Source of the DNA: Pedobacter panaciterrae
GTDB lineage: Bacteria > Bacteroidota > Bacteroidia > Sphingobacteriales > Sphingobacteriaceae
NCBI RefSeq assembly: GCF_001636695.1
Contig: NZ_LGEL01000003.1
Location: 1 to 64,000 of the forward strand
Reading direction: 5' to 3'
DNA: 64,000 nucleotides
Below the pieces are notes generated by a model. The model was not told the DNA's origin, ran no database searches, and was given only the letters and a program-made list of their open reading frames with translations. Made by a program: the position numbers and the translations under genes. Of this stretch, positions 1-8,962 are shown one piece after another. Positions within the stretch are counted from its first letter, which is position 1; every line of letters begins with the position of its first letter.

Positions 1-35
1 ATTAAATTATTCAAATTGTATCGAATTCTATAAAT

Positions 36-60
36 AAAAAAAGGTCCCAAAATTGGGGCT
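36..60 (-). terminator. Terminator of the OmpA-family gene
   Basis: Read on the minus strand, an eight-pair stem (AGCCCCAA / TTGGGACC, two G-T pairs) is followed by seven T. It lies about 28 bases after the stop codon of the OmpA-family gene, where an intrinsic terminator is expected. Confidence 0.6.
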
Positions 61-87
61 CTCTTCAAGTATTGTTGTTAGAAAGTA

Positions 88-1416
88 TTAGTTTCTAGCT
101 GTTTCAACACGACGGTTTTGGATACGACCTTCTTCAGTATCGTTAGAAGCAATTGGATTAGCTTCACCATAACCTTTAGTTACAACTTGACTAGCGTTAA
201 CACCAGAGTTAACTAAGTAAGTTTTAACAGAATTAGCTCTGTCTTTAGATAATTTCAAATTGTATGCAGCAGTACCTTCGCTTGAAGCGTAACCATTTGC
301 AGTTACTTTACCACCGTTTTCACGCAATACTGAAGATAATTTATCTAAAGTAGGGTAAGCTTCAGTTTTTAAAACTGATGAGTTAAATTCAAATTGGATA
401 GTTTCGAAACCAGTTACATTGCTAGCAGGAGCAGTTTCAGTCATTTTAGGTAGAGGACATCCTGAACCATCAACAGCAGTACCTGCAGGAGTTCCTGGGC
501 ATTTGTCAAATTGATCAGAAACACCATCACCGTCTGAATCTTTTTTCAAACCTTCAACAGCTTGCTCAACATTAGCAACACGAGCTTTTAAAGCTTCAAC
601 TTCTTGACGTAATGAAGGATCTTTCAATTCATCATACATTAAAGCAAGTGGGTTAACCCAATCCAAGTTTGGTTTAGATTTAGAACCTAGAGAGAATTCT
701 AAACCAGCATATCCGTAAGAGAATTTATCTTTGTTAGAAGCACCATTTTTGTATGTTCCGTCAAAGTTATCTCCGTCGATGAAGTGCATAGTATAACCTA
801 AGTTAAATGATACACGCTCAGAAACTTTGAATTTAACACCAGCACCAACTGGGATATAAGCTTCTTTAACATAAGTTTTAGCATCATGTCTGTCATTTAC
901 GTCACCTATAGCTTTATCTTTCCAGTCAACACCGTCAACTTTAGGAGCATAAGCGATTAAACCGTAACCAGCAGTAACGAAGAAATTCACTGAGTTCTCA
1001 CGACGTAAGAAATCAACAGTTGCAACGTTAACAACACCTCTGATGTCAGCTGAATAACCGATTTCAGTTTCAAATTCTTTTGGACTAACTGAAGCATTTT
1101 TGTTTGATCCAGATACTTTTCCACGGAAAATGTTACCTTCTAAGCCAAATGCATGACCTAATTGTTTTCTCAATGAGATACCGTAACCTAAGTTAACATC
1201 CATCTTATTGAAATCGTTAGTACCACCGATAGCAACAAATGGAGATAAAACACCACCGTTGACTCCGAAAGACCACGATCTGTACTGACCTCTTCCACCA
1301 AATACCTTGGCCGAAGAAGAAGTTCCAGTAGCATCTTGAGCATTAACAAGAGTCGTAGCTCCCATTAACGCAACAAAAGAAACTGCTAGACTCTTTTTTA
1401 AAGTAGAATAATTCAT
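88..1416 (-). CDS. OmpA-family outer-membrane protein with calcium-binding thrombospondin-type linker
   Basis: Peptidoglycan-linked outer-membrane porin. The ATG at 1416 is chosen because it begins a clean Sec signal peptide (MNYSTLKKSLAVSFVALMG, cleavage near VNA-Q); an in-frame ATG 22 codons upstream would bury that signal behind a charged segment. After the signal come about 230 residues resembling an eight-stranded beta-barrel domain, a short coiled segment, a DSDGDGVSDQFDKCPG linker of the thrombospondin type-3 kind, and a C-terminal OmpA peptidoglycan-binding domain (IQFEFNSS at its start, GRIQNRRVE near its end). At 442 residues it has the usual length for Bacteroidota OmpA proteins. 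It is monocistronic, with two candidate promoters in a leader of about 100 bases and a terminator after the stop. These proteins are typically very abundant. Function is assigned from domain order; any partner or ligand is unknown. Confidence 0.93.
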   Translation of the reverse strand: MNYSTLKKSLAVSFVALMGATTLVNAQDATGTSSSAKVFGGRGQYRSWSFGVNGGVLSPFVAIGGTNDFNKMDVNLGYGISLRKQLGHAFGLEGNIFRGKVSGSNKNASVSPKEFETEIGYSADIRGVVNVATVDFLRRENSVNFFVTAGYGLIAYAPKVDGVDWKDKAIGDVNDRHDAKTYVKEAYIPVGAGVKFKVSERVSFNLGYTMHFIDGDNFDGTYKNGASNKDKFSYGYAGLEFSLGSKSKPNLDWVNPLALMYDELKDPSLRQEVEALKARVANVEQAVEGLKKDSDGDGVSDQFDKCPGTPAGTAVDGSGCPLPKMTETAPASNVTGFETIQFEFNSSVLKTEAYPTLDKLSSVLRENGGKVTANGYASSEGTAAYNLKLSKDRANSVKTYLVNSGVNASQVVTKGYGEANPIASNDTEEGRIQNRRVETARN

Positions 1417-1520
1417 AATTTTCTTTTTTAAGGTTAAACAAATTTTAATTGTATGTTTTTTTTGTGTAGCAAAATTAAACAAATTTTTAATTTCTCAAAA
1501 CACTTGTACAAACTCTGTTC

Positions 1521-1550
1521 CAAATTTATAAAATACCGACAATTATGCAA
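1521..1550 (-). promoter_or_regulatory. Predicted sigma-A promoter of the OmpA-family gene
   Basis: On the minus strand TTG (1550-1548) is followed after 19 bases by TAAATTTG (1528-1521), matching the Bacteroidota -33/-7 pattern TTG-N19-TAnnTTTG. It would give a leader of about 100 bases. A second candidate, TTG (1498-1496)-N18-TAATTTTG (1477-1470), lies closer to the gene. Both are pattern matches only. Confidence 0.5.
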
Positions 1551-1580
1551 ACATAATATGAATAGTATTTATGTTTTGTA

Positions 1581-1744
1581 TTAAAAAAATATCAATAAAA
1601 ATGAATCAATAATTCTTTCCAGCACAAAAAGCCCAAAAACAGCGCCTACAGCTACCAAAACCACATTTACAAGCACCATCCTAAACCTGCCATGTAAAAT
1701 AAAAGTTATAAGTAGCCCAAAAGCAATTAACTTTTTTTCAACAT
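1581..1744 (-). pseudogene. Possible degraded small membrane-protein gene
   Basis: This stretch otherwise looks empty. On the minus strand an open frame begins in the bases read as KLIAFGLL and runs to the TAA at 1581. It encodes two hydrophobic segments separated by a basic HGRFR turn. The only good ATG (1744) is joined to that frame only if the run of seven A just after it were eight A long; as it stands, the ATG frame stops after five codons and the long frame has an upstream TAG. It may be a decayed gene, a homopolymer error or chance, since T-rich strands naturally read as hydrophobic protein. An intact 32-codon version could start at 1679. The rest of 1417-1792 holds only the promoters of the OmpA-family gene. 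Confidence 0.25.
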
Positions 1745-1792
1745 TGTCCTAATCCACCATACATGAAAGTCCTGTTTTTAAGACAAAACATA

Positions 1793-2677
1793 CTAAGTCC
1801 ATTGATCTATAAACTTATAAATGTTAAAATCTGGCAGTTTCAGAGCTTCTATTATCGCTGAATGAAGTTTAACTTTATCAACATTTTTCATTCGATAGTA
1901 TGCTATGATCTTAAGTGCCTTTTCCACCAACAACAACTCCTTCCGCTTCCCGTCAGATTCACCAGGTTTTGCCAGCCATTCGCACAGTTCCTCTATACCC
2001 TCTTTCTTATCTGCCACAGTCTTAAAAATGGGTATTTGCTGATGTAAGACTAACTTTTTCAGGGTATTAGTAAATACATCTGCGCCCTCCCGATCTGCCT
2101 TGTTTACAACAAATCCCTGGGCTATCTCCATTATCCCCGACTTTATACTCTGGATCTCGTCGCCTGATTCTGGCACCAAAACAACGACCGTTTTATCAGC
2201 AAGTCCTGCAATTTCAATTTCAGACTGCCCAACGCCAACCGTTTCTACAAAAATCATATCAAAATTTGCAGCCTTCATCACATCGATCATCTCTATCGTT
2301 TTTGCGGAAATTCCCCCCAATGCGCCCCTTGTTGCCACAGATCTGATATATACATTCGGATTGTTAAATTGTTGAGACATTCTTATACGATCACCAAGTA
2401 ATGAGCCAAAATTAAATGGAGAAGTCGGATCGACTGCCAAAATGGCTATTTTCTTATTCTGTTTAACGAACCATTCCGTTATTGCATTAACAAGCGTACT
2501 TTTTCCTGCACCAGGAGGCCCCGTAATTCCAATTATCGGAATTGCTGATTTAACATTAAGCATCCTTAAGATATCTGCAGCGGGAGCAATATCATTTTCA
2601 ACCAACGTTAATACTCTTGCCAAAGCCAAAAAACTGCCCTGCTCAATTCCTTTTAAAAGGGGGTAATTGGTATCCAT
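1793..2677 (-). CDS. meaB: MeaB/ArgK-family GTPase, methylmalonyl-CoA mutase chaperone
   Basis: P-loop GTPase of the G3E group that guards adenosylcobalamin loading of methylmalonyl-CoA mutase. Visible motifs are the P-loop GPPGAGKS at residues 53-60, the DPTSP stretch, the ETVGVGQSE switch region and a NKAD guanine-specificity motif near residue 192. At 294 residues it is somewhat shorter than the roughly 320-330 of many homologues, mainly at the two ends. The mutase genes are not adjacent here. It stands alone and is divergent from the glycosyltransferase region that starts 80 bases away. The family assignment is firm; the mutase partnership follows from family knowledge. Confidence 0.92.
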   Translation of the reverse strand: MDTNYPLLKGIEQGSFLALARVLTLVENDIAPAADILRMLNVKSAIPIIGITGPPGAGKSTLVNAITEWFVKQNKKIAILAVDPTSPFNFGSLLGDRIRMSQQFNNPNVYIRSVATRGALGGISAKTIEMIDVMKAANFDMIFVETVGVGQSEIEIAGLADKTVVVLVPESGDEIQSIKSGIMEIAQGFVVNKADREGADVFTNTLKKLVLHQQIPIFKTVADKKEGIEELCEWLAKPGESDGKRKELLLVEKALKIIAYYRMKNVDKVKLHSAIIEALKLPDFNIYKFIDQWT

Positions 2678-2757
2678 TAATAAACTATCTTTGGTACAAA
2701 GAAATAGAATTTATTCATTATTTAACATGTTATTCCGAACATCTTTTTTATCTTAAA

Positions 2758-3417
2758 ATGCCAATACCAAAAATCATACACCAAACATTCAAATCCAGGA
2801 ATCTGCCTTTACTTACACGCTGGCATATATACAAGTTCCTAAAAGGGAACCCAGACTACCAATATGAATTTTACGACGATGAAAGAATCGAGAAATTCCT
2901 CTCTGACGAATTTGACGAAGAAACATTGAAGCTATATCAAAAACTGAATATTGGTGCCGCTAAAGCAGATTTTTTCAGGTACGCTATTTTATTAAAAAAA
3001 GGCGGAGTATATCTGGACATTGACTGCAACGTTAAAAAGAATTTTAGTCAATTTATAAAGCCTGAGGATGTAGCAGTATTATCTCCAGAAAAGAACCCGA
3101 TTTGCTATGTACAGTGGGCTTTGTTTTATGAACCCGGCCACCCGTTCCTTCAAAGAACAATGGAGCTGATGCTAGATAATATCAGGAAAAATGAATTTCC
3201 ACACGACGTGCATAAAATGACTGGCCCCACCGTATACACAGCCGCAATTAATGATTGTTTATCAAAAAATCCGAACATCCCATACAGAACATTTGGTATA
3301 GAATATGCTCCGTATCTCAAAGACAAATATAAACTGGCAAAGTTTTTCTTATATGAAAAGAAGTCAAACCACTGGAAAAAACTACAACTCACATCAACGG
3401 TATTAAAACCTGAATAA
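2758..3417 (+). CDS. GT32-type glycosyltransferase
   Basis: A 219-residue protein beginning MPIPKIIHQTFKS, the typical opening of GT32 (capsular or OCH1-like) sugar transferases. The DXD metal and nucleotide-sugar site is seen in GGVYLDIDCNVKK around residue 82. A FFRYAILLKKGG segment just before it is also characteristic. The start at 2758 is chosen because the family begins at MPIPKIIHQ; the open frame continues upstream but overlaps meaB. It probably adds a hexose to a surface polysaccharide, using a nucleotide sugar on the cytosolic side. Donor and acceptor are unknown. It is the first gene of a plus-strand glycan group. Confidence 0.85.
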   Translation: MPIPKIIHQTFKSRNLPLLTRWHIYKFLKGNPDYQYEFYDDERIEKFLSDEFDEETLKLYQKLNIGAAKADFFRYAILLKKGGVYLDIDCNVKKNFSQFIKPEDVAVLSPEKNPICYVQWALFYEPGHPFLQRTMELMLDNIRKNEFPHDVHKMTGPTVYTAAINDCLSKNPNIPYRTFGIEYAPYLKDKYKLAKFFLYEKKSNHWKKLQLTSTVLKPE

Positions 3418-3517
3418 TTTCAAATAATACCACACTCATATGAAAGAGGCAAATTTTATTGAATTATAAATTAGTGTGCATAAGTTGTAAATTTGAGCTT
3501 TTATCCCAATCTACCTA

Positions 3518-4326
3518 ATGCAAAAAAAAATAACAACTGCTTTATTAATCTCTACATACAATTGGCCAGAGGCATTGGACTTAGTTCTATCCAGTGTTTT
3601 ACTCCAGTCTAAAATGCCAGATGAAATACTTATTGCAGATGATGGGTCTACCGATGAGACAAAAGTAATAATAGAAAAATACAAAAAACTATTCAAAGTT
3701 CCAATTCTCCATTTTTGGCAGGAGGATCATGGATTTAGGAAAACCCTTATATTAAACAAAGCTATTGCAGGTGCAAAGAGCGAATATATTATTGAGATAG
3801 ATGGCGACATCATTATTCACAGGAAGTTTATTGAAGATCATTTAAACTTTGCTGTGCCCGGCACCTTTGTCAGAGCAAGTCGTGGCTATATAAATAAAGA
3901 ATACTCAGCTAAGCTAAGAGACAGGAGGTTTCTAAAATTAATATCTTCAGTAAGAACGTAGACAATTTTTTCAGTGTTATCCGAATTCCTTTACTATGGC
4001 CTCTTTTTGAAAAAAAATACAAAATTAAAGGCGCCGAATTATATGAAATTCATGGGTGTAACATGGCCTTCTGGCGTTCCGATGCTATAAAAGTAAACGG
4101 CTACAATGAAAGTTTTATTGGATGGGGTCCTGAGGACAAAGAATTTATTGCCAGACTGCTAAATATAGGAGTCAAAAAACGTTTCCTTAAACTGGGTGCA
4201 GTTGCGTTTCATATCTATCACAAGGAAAATTCCAGAGCCTGTTTGGCAGACAACGAAACACTTTTTAAAGAGACTATAGCGCTTAAAAAAGTTTATTGTG
4301 AATTTGGTATAAACCAATACTTATAG
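3518..4326 (+). pseudogene. GT2-family glycosyltransferase interrupted by a one-base frameshift
   Basis: The first part (3518-3961) opens with MQKKITTALLISTYNWPEAL, carries the GT2 nucleotide-binding region (ADDGSTDET) and the DXD-like EIDGDI, then shifts out of frame and stops at a TAG. The second part, in the frame one base back, carries the rest of the same domain: a segment reading SKINIFSKNVDNFFS from 3931, then GCNMAFW, GYNESFIGWGPEDKEF and a terminal HIYHKENSR. Aligned with the intact paralogue immediately downstream, the two halves join if one T is added to the TTT at about 3928-3932. No canonical -1 slippery heptamer is present, so I read it as a broken gene or a base-call error rather than programmed frameshifting. 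Confidence 0.8.
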
Positions 4327-4328
4327 TC

Positions 4329-5129
4329 ATGAATGACAAAATTTCTGTAACTCTCGTTATATCAACATATAATTGGCCAAAGGCGCTCGAGCTTGTTTTC
4401 AAGAGCATTTTGAATTTAAGAGTATTTCCCGATGAAATAATTATTGCCGATGATGGCTCAGATCAAAGAACAAAATCCATTATAGAAGAATTTAAGCAAC
4501 AAATAAAAGTACCCGTTAAACATTTGTGGCAAGAAGACCTTGGTTTCCGAAAAACCATAATTATGAACAGAGCTATCTCTTCTGCATATGGTAATTATAT
4601 AATACAAATAGATGGTGATATTATTTTGCACCCTAGATTTATTGCTGACCATATTGAAGAAGCTCAAAATGGATATTATATCAAAGGAAGCCGATCAATG
4701 TTGTCAGCAGACCTCACAAACACAATAATAAGTACAAAAAACATTCAGATCAGTTTCCTAACCAAAGGTGTAGGAAGTAAAATAAATGCCAGCTATCTTC
4801 CTGTTTTTTCAGGCTTATTTAAAGGCAATCGCTTTCGTTCCAATAATCTGAGGGGCTGCAATTTCTCATTTTGGAAACATGATTTCATTGCAGTAAATGG
4901 CTACAACAATGACCTGGAGGGTTGGGGGCATGAAGATATTGAACTAGCTGCGAGATTAACAAACCTTGGAATCAGACAAAGACAATTAAAATTAAAAGCC
5001 GTTTGCTTTCACCTCTATCATAAAATAAATTCCAGACACAATGAGGACGTTAACTTCAAAAAATACCTAAACGCAGTAAAAAAGAAAACTGTTCGTTGTA
5101 AAAATGGAATTATAAACGAGTCAAAATAA
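4329..5129 (+). CDS. GT2-family glycosyltransferase, intact paralogue of the preceding gene
   Basis: A 266-residue GT-A fold transferase. It shows ISTYNWPKAL at the N terminus, IADDGSD, the metal site QIDGDI near residue 96, and the C-terminal acceptor region NLRGCNFSFW and GYNNDLEGWGHEDIELAARL. That last stretch is the pattern of GT2 enzymes with a galactosyltransferase-like C-terminal motif. It starts two bases after the stop of the frameshifted copy and is clearly a tandem duplicate of it. Its last 20 bases overlap the 3' end of the convergent gene on the minus strand. Substrate unknown. Confidence 0.88.
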   Translation: MNDKISVTLVISTYNWPKALELVFKSILNLRVFPDEIIIADDGSDQRTKSIIEEFKQQIKVPVKHLWQEDLGFRKTIIMNRAISSAYGNYIIQIDGDIILHPRFIADHIEEAQNGYYIKGSRSMLSADLTNTIISTKNIQISFLTKGVGSKINASYLPVFSGLFKGNRFRSNNLRGCNFSFWKHDFIAVNGYNNDLEGWGHEDIELAARLTNLGIRQRQLKLKAVCFHLYHKINSRHNEDVNFKKYLNAVKKKTVRCKNGIINESK

Positions 5130-6222
5130 ACATCACTAGTAATAGTATCGTTTTTATGATCTTCCATTTATTTAATCTGAACCAGCTGGGGTTTTCCTTA
5201 ACAAATCCCATTTCAATCCGTTCTGCAAAACCCCACAACCTACCCTTTGATAAACTTTCAAACAGGTACCCTGCCTCATAGCAGTTCTTTATCCAAAAAA
5301 GATTCAAAGCCACAGGAAGCGACAATGACTTTGATTTATAAAACACCTTAATTAAATTCGTTAAAACCTCTGCAAAAAGGACTAGGAACATTAATAAAAA
5401 TAACTCATTAACCGAATAAAGAGCCACAACTAAGGGCGAAAAAACCAGCAAAAGAAGAATACATTCTGAGGTATTCAGAAAATCATGGTAAGTATAAGGC
5501 TTAATGGTATTCAGTGCAGCAATATCTGATGCCCCGCGGCCATATCTAAAGATTCTCTCCGTTTGTACGGCTCCATTATTCCACCATGGATGTTCTACAA
5601 CTGCATCGGGAACGGGAATATACTTTTCCTTATACGATAAGCTATTCCGAAGTAGAAACTCTATATCCTCACCACCTTTACTTAACTTTTCGTTAAACAA
5701 AGTCACATCCATTTTTTCCCTGTTCAGCATAACATTTGCCGTGGGTACCCAAACCAAAGGTTTATTATCTAAAGCAGCTTTAAAATGTCCCGTTGTGCCA
5801 TTAATATCCATAGCCCGGGTAGCAGCATTAAACGGCAAAGGGAAATTAGTTACTCCTGCAAAACCAATCGAATCCGGATTGTTTTGAATGGCTTCAGCAT
5901 ATGCTATCAATAGTTTTTTTGAGGGCATAATATCATCATCAAGTAATAAAATCCATTTGCCTCTACCTAATCTGATACCATTATTCCGGGTTTTAGAAAA
6001 CCCCAAATTAACTTCATTCTTAATCAGATTGATTTTATTATCATCCGCCAACTTTAAAATTCCATCAGGTATAACTAAGGATGGATTATCGGCTACAATG
6101 TAAAAATTCACTAAAAACCCATCAGGCCTTTCAACATTAAAAATATTTAAAAGTACATCCTCATCTAGCCTGAATGAAGGTATTACTACATCAATTGAAG
6201 TGTTTTGGTACATTAAATGCAA
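5110..6222 (-). CDS. Membrane-anchored GT2-family glycosyltransferase
   Basis: A 370-residue protein with an N-terminal GT2 catalytic domain (DVVIPSFRLDED, a KTRNNGIRLGRGKWILLLDDDIMP stretch containing the DDD metal site near residue 97, GGEDIEFLLR) followed by two or three hydrophobic segments around residues 255-290 and a hydrophobic C-terminal end, so the enzyme is probably fixed to the inner membrane. Alternative start at 6213 (MYQNTS). It lies alone on the minus strand, convergent with the previous gene and divergent from the next, which suggests it was inserted separately into the glycan cluster. Donor and acceptor unknown. Confidence 0.85.
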   Translation of the reverse strand: MHLMYQNTSIDVVIPSFRLDEDVLLNIFNVERPDGFLVNFYIVADNPSLVIPDGILKLADDNKINLIKNEVNLGFSKTRNNGIRLGRGKWILLLDDDIMPSKKLLIAYAEAIQNNPDSIGFAGVTNFPLPFNAATRAMDINGTTGHFKAALDNKPLVWVPTANVMLNREKMDVTLFNEKLSKGGEDIEFLLRNSLSYKEKYIPVPDAVVEHPWWNNGAVQTERIFRYGRGASDIAALNTIKPYTYHDFLNTSECILLLLVFSPLVVALYSVNELFLLMFLVLFAEVLTNLIKVFYKSKSLSLPVALNLFWIKNCYEAGYLFESLSKGRLWGFAERIEMGFVKENPSWFRLNKWKIIKTILLLVMFILTRL

Positions 6223-6267
6223 ATATACATCGTTTTATATTACACCGTCATTTTAATATATTTGGCA

Positions 6268-7023
6268 ATGATAAAAGATGCAGCCACTGCTGATATTGAT
6301 AAAAAAAACACCAATCCAACATTAACAATAATTATAGCCACCTATAATGCCGGCGCATATATTGAAACTTGTCTTAAATCTATAATAGAAAACGTAAAAA
6401 CAACATACCAGCTAATAATTATCGATGGCTTAAGTGCCGACAATACCCTATCACTAATTAGTGAATATGAAGAACATGTTGATACCTTAATTAGTGAAAA
6501 AGATCATGGCATATATGATGCAATGAATAAAGCGGTAACATACATTAAAGGAAAATGGGTTCTATTTTTAGGTGCAGATGATCGACTACTACCTACATTC
6601 AATCTAGTGGAAAATTTCCTGATTGATGAGAATACCATTTATTATGGCAATTGTAAAAATGAGAACCATTTACTTGGAGGTGCCTTTACAAAATACCAGG
6701 TGGCTAAGAAGAATCTTTGCCACCAGTGTATATTTTACCCCAAAGCTGTTTTTAATAAATATCAATACTCCTTAAGCTACCCTGTGTTTGCAGACTACTT
6801 ACTCAACATTCAGTGCTGGGGAGATAATGATTTCAAAAAGGTTTACAAAAATGTGGATATCACCTATTACAATATGGAGGGCTTTTCTTCTTATGCAGAA
6901 GACAAACTATTCAGACAAGACAAACCGAAATTAGTAAAGCAATATCTTGGAAATATAGTCTACATCAGATATATGATCAGAAAATTTAAAGAATCAAAAA
7001 AAGCAGATAGCAAATTCTTTTAA
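6268..7023 (+). CDS. GT2-family glycosyltransferase (WcaA/PGL-like)
   Basis: A 251-residue single-domain GT2 enzyme. After a short polar leader it reads LTIIIATYNAGAYIETCLKSI, then IDGLSADNTL, SEKDHGIYDAMNKAV and KWVLFLGADDR, the last being the metal-binding site. The DHGIYDAMNKA block is typical of the subgroup annotated as colanic-acid or putative lipopolysaccharide glycosyltransferases. The ATG at 6268 is preferred; the upstream in-frame ATG at 6217 would add a hydrophobic stretch that overlaps the divergent gene. A TATATTTG promoter-like element ends three bases before this ATG. Substrate unknown. Confidence 0.85.
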   Translation: MIKDAATADIDKKNTNPTLTIIIATYNAGAYIETCLKSIIENVKTTYQLIIIDGLSADNTLSLISEYEEHVDTLISEKDHGIYDAMNKAVTYIKGKWVLFLGADDRLLPTFNLVENFLIDENTIYYGNCKNENHLLGGAFTKYQVAKKNLCHQCIFYPKAVFNKYQYSLSYPVFADYLLNIQCWGDNDFKKVYKNVDITYYNMEGFSSYAEDKLFRQDKPKLVKQYLGNIVYIRYMIRKFKESKKADSKFF

Positions 7024-7088
7024 GAGTGCCTCAGCGACTTAAACAACACACATTTCCGGGTACAATTATATAGTAAGACTAAATAACG

Positions 7089-7096
7089 TACCTTTG
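7089..7096 (+). promoter_or_regulatory. Predicted -7 element upstream of the MsbA-like exporter
   Basis: TACCTTTG followed by CCC, the common Bacteroidota -7 form, 20 bases before the ATG at 7117. No clear TTG is seen at the expected -33 distance, so support is partial. Confidence 0.4.
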
Positions 7097-7116
7097 CCCT
7101 TATAATTAAGCATTTA

Positions 7117-8958
7117 ATGAAAACCTACTTTAGATTATTATCCTTTGCAAAACCCATTGAAAAATTTGCAATTCCTTACGTTATCACTACCCTATTATAT
7201 ATCCTTTTTAACACACTAAATTTAGCTTTACTAGCCCCTTTACTGGACACTCTCTTCAACAAAAAAACAGCCATTTCTACCGCTGAAGTAGCAAAAACAG
7301 CTGAAGTAGCAGAGAAATCCTGGTTTGATGTTATGGCTCATTTTAGGGAATTAACTGACTACCTTATACACACTCATGGTGAACAGCAGACCCTAAAGTA
7401 TATATGCTTAGTAATTGTAGCATCTGTGTTTCTTTCTAACATTTTTAAATATTTCTCCGCTTTCACTATGGAGAATCTTCGTGTTCACACCTTGCTAAAT
7501 CTTCGTAAAAGGGTATTCAATAATGTGATGAATCTACATTTGGGTTATTTTAACAGTCAACGAAAGGGAGATATTATTTCAAAAGTTTCATCAGACGTAC
7601 AAGTAGTGCAATTTACTGTTACCAATACATTACAAGTAGTTTTTAAAGAGCCGGTAACACTAATCGTCTATATGGTTTTACTTTTCTCTATCTCTGTAAA
7701 ACTTACCCTTTTCTCTTTATTGATCATTCCTTTAGCCGGACTTATAATTGCAAAAATTGTAAAGAGATTAAGGCAACAGGCAACCAGGGCACATGAAACA
7801 TTTGCAAACATGCTGGGATATCTAGATGAAGCGCTTAGTGGAATCAAGATCGTTAAAGCATTCAACGCCACAGAATATGTAAAAGACAGATTTCACCAGG
7901 AGAATGTAACCTACTCAAATATTACCCGAAAAATGGCCAGAAGACAACAACTTGCTTCTCCCGTTTCTGAGTTTCTTGGAGTACTAATGGTAGCCGGAAT
8001 TGTGTACTATGGCGGATCACTTATATTAGCTGGAGAAGCAACCTTAAAATCTGCAGAGTTTATAGCTTATATAGCTGTGTTTTCTCAGGTAACACGTCCC
8101 GCAAAAGCATTATCCGACGCTTTTAGTGGCATACATACTGGTCTTGCGGCAGGTAAGCGTGTCCTGGACTTGATAGATGAAAAACCTGCTATTGTTGACA
8201 AACCGAATGCGATCAAGATCAAATCATTTGAAAACACTATCAGTTTTAAAGACGTATCATTCTCTTACGGTGATAGAAAGATCCTAAAACATGTAAATGT
8301 AGTGATACCAAAGGGCAAAACTGTTGCTTTAGTAGGGCCATCAGGAGGTGGAAAATCAACACTAATGGATTTACTTCCCCGATTCATAGAACCAGAATCA
8401 GGCACCATTTCTATCGACGGCATTAATATCAGCGAAGTAAATACAGATTCACTGAGAAGTCAGATGGGGTTTGTTAATCAGGAATCCATATTATTTAATG
8501 ATACGATCTTTAACAATATAGCCTTTGCAAAACCAGATGCCACGGAAGAACAAGTAATGAGAGCGGCAAAAATTGCTAATGCTCACGAATTCATCATGGC
8601 CACTGATAATGGTTATGAAACATCTATTGGCGACAGGGGTATACGTTTATCTGGAGGACAAAGACAAAGGTTATGCATTGCAAGAGCAATACTAGGTAAC
8701 CCTCCAATAATGCTTTTAGATGAGGCAACCTCTGCCCTCGATACGGAATCAGAAAAACTTGTACAGGATGCATTATATAAGCTTATGGAAAACCGTACTT
8801 CCCTAATCATTGCACATCGCCTGTCAACAATACAAAATGCAGATCTAATTATAGTTTTAGATAACGGCACTGTTGTAGAACAAGGATCCCACAATGAATT
8901 AATGGGCAATAATGCACTTTATAGAAGGTTAATAGATATGCAGACGTTCTCTGAATAG
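7117..8958 (+). CDS. MsbA-like ABC exporter, permease and ATPase fused
   Basis: A 613-residue half-transporter. A transmembrane domain of six segments fills roughly residues 1-340. The ATPase follows with Walker A GPSGGGKST near residue 406, Q-loop, signature LSGGQRQR near 511, Walker B IMLLDEATSALD and the switch IIAHRLST. MsbA/SubB-type exporters flip lipid A or lipid-linked glycans across the inner membrane, and the setting among glycosyltransferases fits export of a glycolipid. A short tandem duplication (two copies of GCTGAAGTAGCA, 7282-7293 and 7300-7311) lies in the loop after the first membrane segment. It converges with the GT56 gene with four bases between the stops. The precise cargo is unknown. 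Confidence 0.9.
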   Translation: MKTYFRLLSFAKPIEKFAIPYVITTLLYILFNTLNLALLAPLLDTLFNKKTAISTAEVAKTAEVAEKSWFDVMAHFRELTDYLIHTHGEQQTLKYICLVIVASVFLSNIFKYFSAFTMENLRVHTLLNLRKRVFNNVMNLHLGYFNSQRKGDIISKVSSDVQVVQFTVTNTLQVVFKEPVTLIVYMVLLFSISVKLTLFSLLIIPLAGLIIAKIVKRLRQQATRAHETFANMLGYLDEALSGIKIVKAFNATEYVKDRFHQENVTYSNITRKMARRQQLASPVSEFLGVLMVAGIVYYGGSLILAGEATLKSAEFIAYIAVFSQVTRPAKALSDAFSGIHTGLAAGKRVLDLIDEKPAIVDKPNAIKIKSFENTISFKDVSFSYGDRKILKHVNVVIPKGKTVALVGPSGGGKSTLMDLLPRFIEPESGTISIDGINISEVNTDSLRSQMGFVNQESILFNDTIFNNIAFAKPDATEEQVMRAAKIANAHEFIMATDNGYETSIGDRGIRLSGGQRQRLCIARAILGNPPIMLLDEATSALDTESEKLVQDALYKLMENRTSLIIAHRLSTIQNADLIIVLDNGTVVEQGSHNELMGNNALYRRLIDMQTFSE

Positions 8959-8962
8959 TTAT

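Noticed and set aside
3925-3961. Programmed -1 frameshift in the first GT2 gene
   Set aside because: No X-XXY-YYZ heptamer is found at the junction and no strong downstream structure is apparent; a single-base deletion explains the data.
7282-7311. Tandem duplication in the MsbA-like gene as a variable repeat
   Set aside because: Only two in-frame 12-base units with a 6-base spacer are seen; too little for a phase-variable tract.
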